Assembly: GCF_003991975.1 (NCBI RefSeq)
Contig: NZ_CP029822.1
Coordinates: 186,001-250,000, forward strand
Length of the DNA stretch: 64,000 nt
Direction of reading: 5' to 3'
From: Entomomonas moraniae
Lineage (GTDB): Bacteria; Pseudomonadota; Gammaproteobacteria; Pseudomonadales; Pseudomonadaceae
Part shown: positions 56,248 through 64,000 of the stretch, in pieces
Position numbering within the stretch: the stretch's first letter is position 1
Layout: every line of letters begins with the position of its first letter
Notes under the pieces: model-generated
Database searches by the model: none
Seen by the model: only the letters and a program-made list of their open reading frames with translations
What the model was told of the DNA's origin: nothing
Translations under genes and position numbers: made by a program

Positions 56248-56835
56248 ATGAAAATATTACGTCCCGCGTTGAGTTTATTTATTTTATTATCCCTTGTGAC
56301 AGGGTTAGCCTATCCCTTGATAATGACAGGAGTTGGCCAATTATTATTCCCATCACAGGCTAATGGCAGTTTGATCGAACAAAAAAATGCAGTGATAGGT
56401 TCTCGCCTAATTGGTCAGTCGTTTAAAGAACCTCAGTACTTTTGGGGTAGACCTTCAGCAACGGCTGAATATCCATACAATGCTATGGCCTCTGGTGGTG
56501 CGAACATTGCGCCGTCTAATCCAGCACTTGTTAGCTCCGCTCAAGGTTATGCTGATCGCTTAATCAAAGCAGACCCACAACATAACCCGCATGTTCCTAT
56601 TGATTTAGTAACACACTCAAGCAGTGGCCTGGATCCTCATATTAGTATTGCCGGTGCATTTTACCAAGTACCACGTATTGCTAAAGCCAGAGGGTTATCT
56701 AATGAGCAAGTAAAAGCGATGATAAATGAGTATAAACAGATACCGTTGTTCGGTATGATAGGTGAGCCTGTGATTAATGTTTTACAACTTAATCTCGCCT
56801 TAGATACGTTTACACAAACAAAGGTAGCCCTTTAA
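56248..56835 (+). CDS. kdpC: Potassium-transporting ATPase subunit KdpC
   Basis: A 195-residue subunit with one N-terminal membrane helix (LFILLSLVTGLAYPLIMTGV) and a periplasmic domain (SFKEPQYFWGRPSATAEYPY, SSGLDPHISIAGAFYQVPRI). It stabilises KdpAB. I chose ATG 56248 with AGGTGG upstream; a GTG at 56236 abuts the kdpB stop. The stop shares one base with kdpD (TAATG). Confidence 0.95.
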   Translation: MKILRPALSLFILLSLVTGLAYPLIMTGVGQLLFPSQANGSLIEQKNAVIGSRLIGQSFKEPQYFWGRPSATAEYPYNAMASGGANIAPSNPALVSSAQGYADRLIKADPQHNPHVPIDLVTHSSSGLDPHISIAGAFYQVPRIAKARGLSNEQVKAMINEYKQIPLFGMIGEPVINVLQLNLALDTFTQTKVAL

Positions 56836-59558
56836 TGGATCGCCCTAATCCCGACTCATTACTACAACAGCTTAATCAGCAAGAGCAAAAAGCACAACGC
56901 GGTAAATTACGTATATACTTTGGCGCCGTTGCTGGGGTAGGCAAAACCTACGCGATGTTAAGTGCCGCGAGAGAGGCTCAAAAAAATGGCGCTAAGGTGT
57001 TGGTTGGGTTGATCGAGACCCATGGGCGAAAAGAAACTGAAAAGCAGTTACAAGGCTTTGATTTACTTCCTCGTATTACCACACAGTATAAAGGGAAAGT
57101 GTTTCAGGAGTTTGATTTAAATAAAGCCATAGAAGCAAAGCCTGACTTACTGCTTGTGGATGAGTTGGCGCATAGCAATCTAGAAGGGTCAAGGCATCCA
57201 AAGCGTTGGCAGGATATTGATGAGATCCTGTCTCAAGGTATTAATGTTTGGACAACTCTTAATGTACAACATTTAGAAAGCTTGAACAGTATTATTAGTC
57301 AAATCACTGAAGTGACCATTCATGAAACCGTTCCTGATGTGTTTTTTGAGTCTGCTGATGAGGTGATTTTGGTTGATACCACGACCGATGAACTTTTGAA
57401 TCGTTTACACGTGGGTAAAATATACCAACAAGAACAAGCAAAGCGTGCTTTTAATCATTTTTTTCGACGAGGTAATTTAATCTCTTTACGGGAAATTGCT
57501 TTGCGCCGCACGGCTGACCGTATAAAGTCAGATGTACATCATTATCGCCAAGAAAAATCTATTCAAAGGGTTTGGCAAACAGAGGCGGGGATTCTCGTTT
57601 ATATGACGGGGGCGTCGGGTGATGAAAATATCATACGAGAAGCCGCTCGTTGGGCCCAGCAGTTAGGTTGTGCATGGCACACCGTCTTTGTAGAAAATGC
57701 AGATTTTAAAAAAACATCAACCCAACAACACAATGCCATATTAACGCGACTAAAATTTGCCGAGTCATTAGGGGCTACCACCCAAGTGTTAATGGAGAGT
57801 GATACGGCCAAAGCACTGGTTGATTATGCCCGTAAAAATAATTTATCTAAGTTGCTCAGCTGTGCCTTAGTTAAAAGAAGATTTTGGTGGCACAAAAGTT
57901 TAATGCAACAAATTGCAGCATTAGCCCCTGAGTTAGATTTTATTCAAATCGCGAAACAGACTCAAAAAATAGGAAAAGTAGCTCAAACATCGCAAGAAAA
58001 AGTAACCCATGAGCCATGGTTAAAAACACCTAAAAAGAAACTAAAATTACGCCCTTATTTTTATACGACAGCCTTGACGAGTCTGCTTACTGTTTGTTTG
58101 TGGCCAATCTCTAACCATCTTGATCCAGCGAATATTGTTTTATTTTTCCTACTCATGGTGATATTAGCCAGTATCCGTTATGGCCGTAATGTGGGGATTT
58201 TTACCTCTATCATCAGTGTATTGATTTTTGACTTCTGTTTTATTTCTCCTCGTTTCTCATTAAATATAACGGATTTACAATATTTAGTGACCTTTGCTGT
58301 GATGTTATTTGTGGGGTCTTTATCAAGCCAATTAATGGCCAGTCTAAAATACCGTGCAAAAATTGCCAAAACGAGAGAGGCGCGTGTACAGAGCTTGTTC
58401 CAATTTGCTAAGGCGCTTTCGGGGTATCTTGAAACAGAACAGGTGATTAAAAAAAGTACTCAAGTTATGCAGCAAGAGTTCGGTGGCAGCGTTGTATTAC
58501 TTTTACCCACACCAGAAGAGCAACTGCAAGATAATGCTTCTGAGGGAATTGACCTTGCCATTGCGCAATGGGCTTTTGATCATCAGGCAGAGGCCGGCTT
58601 TGCTACCAATACATTGCCTAAGCACCCTTTTCGTTATATACCACTGAATGCGCCAGTGCGTATTCGCGGAATTTTAGCGATTGCCCCTAAACACCTAAAT
58701 GATTTATTAATCCCTGAGAAAAAGCAATTATTAGAAACCATCACTAGCCTGATCGCTATAGCGTTAGAGCGTATTCATTTTGCGGAAGTGGCAAGGCAAG
58801 TTCTGATTCAGGTGGAATCTGAACAGTTAAGGAATACTCTTTTATCAACCATTTCTCACGATTTAAGAACGCCACTGACCAGCTTAATGGGGCAGGCTGA
58901 AAACTTAATGAGTCGTCATCAAACGATATCAAAGGAGTTATTGCAGGAAAATTTACAAGCTATTTATGATAATGCGCGTTCTATACACAGCATTGTTTGT
59001 AATGTGCTTGATATGGCACGTATCGACACGGGGCACTTTAAAGCAAAGCTGGATTGGTATTCCATTGAAGAGATTATTGGCAGTGTCTTGCATAATATTT
59101 CATTGAGTTACCCACAGATTAAAATTAAGGTACATTGCCCATCTACTATCCCTTTGGTCGAGTTTGACCCTCTTTTAATTGAGCGAGTGCTTCATAATTT
59201 AATAGAGAATGCGATTAAATACAGCCAAGGTATACCTCAGGTTGAGGTTGATGTTAAATACCGAAAAGACCAATTGGTTGTTTCTGTGCTGGATAGAGGG
59301 ATTGGATTACCTGAAGGGCAAGAGCAGGCTATTTTTGAAAAATTTAATCGTGGTAAAATAGAAACCGCTTATACAGGCGTAGGTCTTGGATTGAGTATTG
59401 CAAAAACAATTATTGATGCCCATAAAGGGACTATTTCAGCGAAGCAACGTATTGATGGTGGTAGTTGTTTTACCTTTACTATTCCCGCAACCCCCATGCC
59501 TCTGATAGAGTTAGAGTCACCCGAGATAATTGAGCAAGACAATGGAAAAGAATCATAG
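56835..59558 (+). CDS. kdpD: Sensor histidine kinase KdpD
   Basis: A 907-residue K+/turgor sensor. N-terminal KdpD domain with Walker A-like GAVAGVGKTYAML and LLVDELAHSN, Usp-like domain (about 250-370), four membrane helices (about 410-510), GAF domain, then HisKA with His675 in SHDLRTPLTS and an ATPase domain (NLIENAIKYS, DRGIGLP, GVGLGLSIAK). It overlaps kdpE by 17 bases. Confidence 0.96.
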   Translation: MDRPNPDSLLQQLNQQEQKAQRGKLRIYFGAVAGVGKTYAMLSAAREAQKNGAKVLVGLIETHGRKETEKQLQGFDLLPRITTQYKGKVFQEFDLNKAIEAKPDLLLVDELAHSNLEGSRHPKRWQDIDEILSQGINVWTTLNVQHLESLNSIISQITEVTIHETVPDVFFESADEVILVDTTTDELLNRLHVGKIYQQEQAKRAFNHFFRRGNLISLREIALRRTADRIKSDVHHYRQEKSIQRVWQTEAGILVYMTGASGDENIIREAARWAQQLGCAWHTVFVENADFKKTSTQQHNAILTRLKFAESLGATTQVLMESDTAKALVDYARKNNLSKLLSCALVKRRFWWHKSLMQQIAALAPELDFIQIAKQTQKIGKVAQTSQEKVTHEPWLKTPKKKLKLRPYFYTTALTSLLTVCLWPISNHLDPANIVLFFLLMVILASIRYGRNVGIFTSIISVLIFDFCFISPRFSLNITDLQYLVTFAVMLFVGSLSSQLMASLKYRAKIAKTREARVQSLFQFAKALSGYLETEQVIKKSTQVMQQEFGGSVVLLLPTPEEQLQDNASEGIDLAIAQWAFDHQAEAGFATNTLPKHPFRYIPLNAPVRIRGILAIAPKHLNDLLIPEKKQLLETITSLIAIALERIHFAEVARQVLIQVESEQLRNTLLSTISHDLRTPLTSLMGQAENLMSRHQTISKELLQENLQAIYDNARSIHSIVCNVLDMARIDTGHFKAKLDWYSIEEIIGSVLHNISLSYPQIKIKVHCPSTIPLVEFDPLLIERVLHNLIENAIKYSQGIPQVEVDVKYRKDQLVVSVLDRGIGLPEGQEQAIFEKFNRGKIETAYTGVGLGLSIAKTIIDAHKGTISAKQRIDGGSCFTFTIPATPMPLIELESPEIIEQDNGKES

Positions 59559-60228
59559 CGTACTCATCGTTGAGGATACTGAACATATCCGTAAACTGCT
59601 AAGCCAAGCCTTAATAGAAGAGGGTTGGCAGGTTTATGAGTGTGATAGTGTTTCTCGCGCGCTAATTGAAACAGCTTCTCGCCAACCCAGTATGGTGTTG
59701 CTTGATTTAGGGCTTAGTGATGGCGATGGTAAACAGTTTATACAAGAGGTTCGTCAGTGGTCTCATTTACCGATTATTGTCTTAACCGCGCGTCATGATG
59801 AAGCCGAAAAAGTGGCTGCATTAGACATGGGGGCGGATGATTACATTACGAAACCTTTTGGTATTCCTGAGTTACTCGCACGGATGAGGGCGCAAATACG
59901 GCGTATTGATATTAAAAGTACCGCATCTAATACCTTTATTTTTGGTGACGTGACGATTGATTTTAGTACCCATCGTATCTTGAAAGGAGATCAAGAAATA
60001 CACCTCACTCCAACAGAGTATAAGTTATTAAGTGAGCTGATAAAAAATGTCGGGCGTGTTTGTACCCAGCGGCAATTGTTATTGGCAGTTTGGGGGCCGA
60101 ATTATGTTGAGCAACCCCATTATTTGCGTATTTATATGGGGCATTTACGCCAAAAACTAGAGACAGAACCAACCAATCCCCAGCATTTACTCACTGAAAC
60201 CGCCATTGGTTATAGACTCATACGATAA
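59542..60228 (+). CDS. kdpE: Response regulator KdpE
   Basis: A 228-residue OmpR/PhoB-type regulator: receiver with VEDTEHIRK, Asp in VLLDLGLSDGDGK, Lys in YITKPFG; winged helix with LTPTEYKLLSELIKNVGRV and the recognition end HLLTETAIGYRL. It activates kdpFABC under K+ limitation. ATG 59542 is preferred over a TTG four codons upstream. Confidence 0.95.
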   Translation: MEKNHSVLIVEDTEHIRKLLSQALIEEGWQVYECDSVSRALIETASRQPSMVLLDLGLSDGDGKQFIQEVRQWSHLPIIVLTARHDEAEKVAALDMGADDYITKPFGIPELLARMRAQIRRIDIKSTASNTFIFGDVTIDFSTHRILKGDQEIHLTPTEYKLLSELIKNVGRVCTQRQLLLAVWGPNYVEQPHYLRIYMGHLRQKLETEPTNPQHLLTETAIGYRLIR

Positions 60229-60273
60229 AAGTAACCTATTAAGGTTAACGTTTATGGCATGAGTCAACGGGTA

Positions 60274-60528
60274 TTATTTACGAATTAAATAGCGGATCGT
60301 GGGGCCATTTTGTTCAATGGCTAATACCTCATAACCATGATTTTTCGCATCGATGGGGATGTTGTTAATTGACTGTGGGCAGTCGCTAATCACTTCTAAA
60401 ATATCGCCATCCTTTAATTGGGGTAACACCTCTAATGTAGCCACCGCAGGATAAGGGCAGGGTTCTCCTACCATATCCAGTTGTAAGGTGGGAATGATTT
60501 GATCCAGTGGTTGTGTAGATTGGCTCAT
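60274..60528 (-). CDS. yedF: TusA-like sulfurtransferase YedF
   Basis: An 84-residue TusA-fold protein with the active-site motif CPYP in DMVGEPCPYPAVATLEVLPQ and the TusA-like ending GYEVLAIEQNGPTIRYLIRK. YedF occurs with YedE and selenium genes and is thought to carry selenium or sulfur as a persulfide-type intermediate. It lies 31 bases after yedE. Confidence 0.9.
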   Translation of the reverse strand: MSQSTQPLDQIIPTLQLDMVGEPCPYPAVATLEVLPQLKDGDILEVISDCPQSINNIPIDAKNHGYEVLAIEQNGPTIRYLIRK

Positions 60529-60559
60529 AAAATTTTCCTGCTTTGTTTTGGGTGATTAA

Positions 60560-61789
60560 TTAACAACAACCTGACGTTTTAGATGAAGTATCGATTGCCA
60601 TCTTTTTGCGTTTAGCTAAAAAGCGTTTTTCCCACCATAAAACAAAAAATAAGGCGATGATCATCAAGGCATAGTTGATGAGTAGCCCGCCATAAGGCCC
60701 TGCTAGTTTTAGTAAATTAATCTTTTCAAAGTCATTCACTAGATAAGGCGCTAGACTTTCCCAATAGTAGGCTAAAACGGTAGCACCTAAAATATTGCCA
60801 ATGCCAACCCACCAAAAGTGTACTTGCCCTTCAACACTGCGATACATCCACCCCGTTTCGCAACCACCGGCGAGTACAATACCAAAGCCAAACAGCAAAC
60901 CACCAAGAATAGCATTAGGGCCTGCCCAAAATATTTTTGGGGTTGCTCCTGACTCTATAAAGGCAAAAACACCAATGGTGCTAACGAGCATCCCTAAAAT
61001 AATGGCTTTAGCCATATAAGCACGGCCTGTAATCCATAAGTCGCGGAATGCAGAGGTAAAGCAAATTTGGGCGCGTTCAATGAGTAACCCAAAGGCTACC
61101 CCAAATAATAAGGCAATTCCTAGCTTAGGGATGACAAACAGTAAGGCAAGCCCAACCAACGCGGTGACAAAGAAAATAGTAGAGCCTAGTATAAAACGGC
61201 GTTTCACTTGCTGTGGGTTTTGTGTGAGTACAGTGTGTTGGTTTACTTTTTTGATATTGAGCGGTGTTCTAAAGAGAGGTAGTAGGGCGACTTTAGCACC
61301 GACCAGTGAACCGATAGCCGTTGTGACAGCAAAGAACCATGCATGTAATGAGAATTGTGGAATACCCGTAAAAAAAGCCGCCAGATTACAGCCCATGGCC
61401 AGCCTTGCTCCAAAGCCAGCAATAAATCCACCGACTAAGGCTTGAAAAATTCTGATGGGGTATTTAGAGGTGCGTAGTTTTACATTATTGGCCCACAAAG
61501 CCGCAGCAAAGCAGCCCGCAAACATGCCGATCAGGAGTAAACCATCACTACGTTGCCAAGGCATTCCCTCTAAACCTATGATTTTAAAATAAGCCCAGTT
61601 TTTTGGATCTCCACCGAAAAGGGCAACCAAATGCCCACCCCAACGTGTAAACTCACCTGTTACCGCCCACAATGTCCCAGTTAATCCAAAGTAATAGGTA
61701 GCCAGAATACCGGCTGCAATGATTGCACTAATAGGGTTCCAAAAGGTGATTAAGTATTTTTGTTTAAATTCAGTCCAGCTATTGTTCAT
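60560..61789 (-). CDS. yedE: YedE family putative selenium transporter
   Basis: A 409-residue membrane protein with about ten helices and repeated YeeE/YedE halves: GFGARLAMGCNLAAFFTGIP and GFGIVLAGGCETGWMYRSVE, the Gly-Cys sites expected to handle thiosulfate-like or selenium substrates. C-terminal KTSGCC carries two more Cys. It is between selB and yedF, matching the selenium assignment. Start at 61789 by GGAAG; longer starts overlap selB. Confidence 0.9.
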   Translation of the reverse strand: MNNSWTEFKQKYLITFWNPISAIIAAGILATYYFGLTGTLWAVTGEFTRWGGHLVALFGGDPKNWAYFKIIGLEGMPWQRSDGLLLIGMFAGCFAAALWANNVKLRTSKYPIRIFQALVGGFIAGFGARLAMGCNLAAFFTGIPQFSLHAWFFAVTTAIGSLVGAKVALLPLFRTPLNIKKVNQHTVLTQNPQQVKRRFILGSTIFFVTALVGLALLFVIPKLGIALLFGVAFGLLIERAQICFTSAFRDLWITGRAYMAKAIILGMLVSTIGVFAFIESGATPKIFWAGPNAILGGLLFGFGIVLAGGCETGWMYRSVEGQVHFWWVGIGNILGATVLAYYWESLAPYLVNDFEKINLLKLAGPYGGLLINYALMIIALFFVLWWEKRFLAKRKKMAIDTSSKTSGCC

Positions 61790-61811
61790 GTCTGTCTTCC
61801 TGTTGTCGTCT

Positions 61812-63596
61812 CTATTCATAGGCTTTGCAAACAATACGGTCATTTTCAATACGTTTTACCCAACCATCTTTTTCCAGCCGGTTGAGTAAGGGGATTAGCT
61901 GTTTTCGCGAAAGCCCCGTACTGTCGCGTGCATCGGCGACACTAAATTTTTCATGCAGAGGCCGTCCCTTCATGATATTGGCAACAATTTCATCATAGGC
62001 TGTTTTACTAAAAAAGAGATCATTTTCCGTAGGAGTAATGAGCTGCCTTTCTGTGAGTGCTCGTAGTAAACGCTTAACGCCAACAAGTGGAGATTTTGAA
62101 GCATCATACCCTTGGTTGTGGGTTTGACTAATGGCTTCTAATAATTGTTGTTGGTTGGGAGGAAGTGCAGAGTTTTTATTAAGTGCAGCTAAAATAATAT
62201 TACCATCAATTTTTTGCCATTCTCCACCTGTGCAACGGTTTGCACATAGCGCTTCTATTAAAGAGAGGGGCATCTGTGTATTTCTGGCGAGCTCTTCTAC
62301 ACTAATAGCTTGAATGGCTGAGTTTAGGTGTTTATTACACTGCTCTTGTAGTTTTTTTAGGGTCAGTTCATTAATCCACCAGTCGCCTAATGTGATCGTT
62401 TTTGGGGGCGGTATTAGTTGGGTATTTTGTTGTGCATAACCATCAAGCGCTAACTGTAGGGTTAATTTTGATTGTGCCATGGTAGCGCTATGAATGGTTA
62501 ATGTGGGCAGTATCTCTTGTAAGATAAGGCGAGTTTTACGTTGAATAGGTTGTGACCAAACTAGCCTACCTGCCCCAATAATACGGCTACCACCCTGTTG
62601 AATAAGTAATAAAGGTTGCCCCCAGAAAGCAGGAATAGCCTCTTCAAATTGTAAGCGTGCCAGCGTGCTGTCTGCATACAGGTAACATTTTGCTTGCACA
62701 TGAGCTGTACCTAAGGCCACCTCGACAATACTTTGTTTTTTTAATGCCCTACAAAAATGAGGTGTTAGCTGTATTATCCAGTCATTGCTCATCGTCACTG
62801 CTTCGGGATTCTTAACAAGGCAACTGCCACGTGAGACAAATTTTCGATTAAGTTGTTTTAAAGCAACGGCCGTTCTTGCGTAAGGAGGGGCTGTGTCTAG
62901 TTGTTGGTGGTAACTTTGTAATGAGCGAACTTTTACCGTTTGCTTGCTAGGGAAAAGGGTCAGTGTATCACCTTCTTTTATTTCACCACCACGCAATGTT
63001 CCTGTTACAGTGGTACCGACACCATTAACAGAAAATACGCGATCCACATAGAGATGAGCTTGGTGATCTAAATCTTCACGCTTATCAATGGTAGCTACTT
63101 TTTTAATAATGAGTTGTTTTAGCGCTTCTATCCCTTGATTAGTATGGTTACTTACGGCAATGACTTCGGGGAGCAGTTCCATTTCTGCCAGAAAGTGTTC
63201 AAGGGCTTCATTTTCTACTTCACTTAAGCGCTGTTTATCAACAAGGTCGCTCTTTGTTAATACCAAAATACACTGTTTAATTCCCATGGCAGCAATAATT
63301 CGTAAGTGCTCGGAGGAGAGCGCTGCCCATCCTTCATCAGCCGCTACAACAAAGAGGACAATATCTAACCCCCATACGGCGCTGACCATATTGCGAATAA
63401 AACGTTCGTGCCCTGGAACATCGATAATACCGATGGTATCTCCCGCATCTGTTGAGAAGTGGGCGAAGCCTAAATCAATGGTCATTTCTCGTAATAATTC
63501 TTGAGGTAAGTGTGAGGGGTGAATACCCGTCAGCGCTTTTATTAGCGATGATTTTCCATGATCGACATGACCCGCTGTGCCAATGACTGCATTCAT
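61812..63596 (-). CDS. selB: Selenocysteine-specific elongation factor SelB
   Basis: A 594-residue translational GTPase that brings Sec-tRNA(Sec) to in-frame UGA at a SECIS hairpin. G1 GHVDHGKSSL, G3 DVPGHERFI, G4 TKSD, then beta barrels and C-terminal winged helices (ALNKNSALPPNQQQLLEAIS, SVADARDSTGLSRKQLIPLL) for SECIS binding. Slightly shorter than E. coli SelB (614). It implies at least one selenoprotein, such as formate dehydrogenase, outside the window. Confidence 0.96.
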   Translation of the reverse strand: MNAVIGTAGHVDHGKSSLIKALTGIHPSHLPQELLREMTIDLGFAHFSTDAGDTIGIIDVPGHERFIRNMVSAVWGLDIVLFVVAADEGWAALSSEHLRIIAAMGIKQCILVLTKSDLVDKQRLSEVENEALEHFLAEMELLPEVIAVSNHTNQGIEALKQLIIKKVATIDKREDLDHQAHLYVDRVFSVNGVGTTVTGTLRGGEIKEGDTLTLFPSKQTVKVRSLQSYHQQLDTAPPYARTAVALKQLNRKFVSRGSCLVKNPEAVTMSNDWIIQLTPHFCRALKKQSIVEVALGTAHVQAKCYLYADSTLARLQFEEAIPAFWGQPLLLIQQGGSRIIGAGRLVWSQPIQRKTRLILQEILPTLTIHSATMAQSKLTLQLALDGYAQQNTQLIPPPKTITLGDWWINELTLKKLQEQCNKHLNSAIQAISVEELARNTQMPLSLIEALCANRCTGGEWQKIDGNIILAALNKNSALPPNQQQLLEAISQTHNQGYDASKSPLVGVKRLLRALTERQLITPTENDLFFSKTAYDEIVANIMKGRPLHEKFSVADARDSTGLSRKQLIPLLNRLEKDGWVKRIENDRIVCKAYE

Positions 63597-63678
63597 ATTA
63601 GCTCCTTTGCAATGCTATCAGGCTATCTATTAAAATTTAACCAAAATAAAATGGATAAAAACACTCTAATACCAAGAG

Positions 63679-64000
63679 TTACTCAAGGCATATGTTGACT
63701 GAACCTAGCGGATCAGCAGCCGTCATTTCGCCAATCACTGCTCCCTCATTACCTTGCAAAGTAAGCAATGTTTTTTGTACCGTGGCAAGGGCTTGCCTCT
63801 TACATGCAATCAATAGACCACCGGACGTTTGCGGGTCAGTTAATACGTTACGTTGCCATGTTTTAGTTGATTCAGGCAGTTTGATAAACTCACCATAACT
63901 TTGCCAGTTTCTATTAGAGGCTCCTGTTGCAATGTCTTGTTGAGCTATGGCCAGTGCTGCATCAATAAAGGGCAGTTGTTGGAAATTAACAGTTGCTTGT
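63679..64000 (-). CDS. selD: Selenide, water dikinase SelD (C-terminal part)
   Basis: The last 107 codons of SelD, which makes selenophosphate from selenide and ATP. The reading ends ADPLGSVNICLE-TAA and includes the family signature VLTDPQTSGGLLIAC. The N-terminus with the catalytic Cys or Sec and Lys lies beyond the window edge. It is 82 bases upstream of selB on the same strand, so one operon selD-selB-yedE-yedF is likely. Confidence 0.9.
   Translation of the reverse strand, partial: QATVNFQQLPFIDAALAIAQQDIATGASNRNWQSYGEFIKLPESTKTWQRNVLTDPQTSGGLLIACKRQALATVQKTLLTLQGNEGAVIGEMTAADPLGSVNICLE

Overview
The window reads as the chromosome of a low-GC gammaproteobacterium. Gene content and order point to the Pseudomonadaceae: ybiB-tusEBCD-yccA beside tRNA-Ser, rssB-rssC, a phuR / phuSTUV haem locus, kdpFABCDE, and a DUF6124-type gene with its structured leader. 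The AT-rich base composition suggests a host-associated lineage such as Entomomonas rather than a typical Pseudomonas. That placement is inference; no search was run.

Layout. 0-5.5 kb: sugar-nucleotide genes (manB, galU), the ybiB-tusEBCD tRNA 2-thiolation relay and yccA, all on the minus strand, then tRNA-Ser(UGA). 5.7-17.2 kb: a type VI secretion effector island. It holds a VgrG with a JAMM-like C-terminal domain, two tandem paralogous putative immunity genes, an Eag-type DUF1795 chaperone, and a PAAR/Rhs protein with a GHH nuclease tip and a SUKH-like immunity gene. Two displaced Rhs tips follow: one with an unrecognised toxin plus immunity gene, one a GIY-YIG tip broken by TGA. The island lies between tRNA-Ser and tRNA-Cys, and both tRNAs have a decayed tyrosine-recombinase tail beside them. 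17.3-26.9 kb: gene-poor accessory DNA that I read as a decayed prophage at tRNA-Cys. It has int and DUF4224 remnants, two SSB-like tails, umuD with an internally deleted umuC and intact cho, small secreted proteins, a truncated nuclease, and an 84% identical copy of the tRNA-Cys 5' half and its flank at the far end.

26.9-37.5 kb: HxlR regulator with divergent quinone-reductase-like gene, a periplasmic 22-residue-repeat protein, cbpA-cbpM, rssB-rssC, a lone type IV pilin, the DUF6124 gene with a GC-rich leader, and a run of small unknown genes including one split by an A8 homopolymer. 37.5-46.7 kb: ydhR-like gene, mdh, the divergent haem-uptake locus with a Fur-like box, and a Sel1-repeat gene. 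46.8-51.8 kb: a chaperone-usher fimbrial operon. 52.3-60.2 kb: kdpFABCDE with two KdpE-like boxes upstream. 60.3-64 kb: a selenium module (selD, selB, yedE, yedF).

No CRISPR array, insertion sequence or rRNA was seen. The strongest leads are the toxin/immunity island with its reservoir of orphan Rhs tips, and the decayed prophage whose boundaries can be read from tRNA and integrase remnants.
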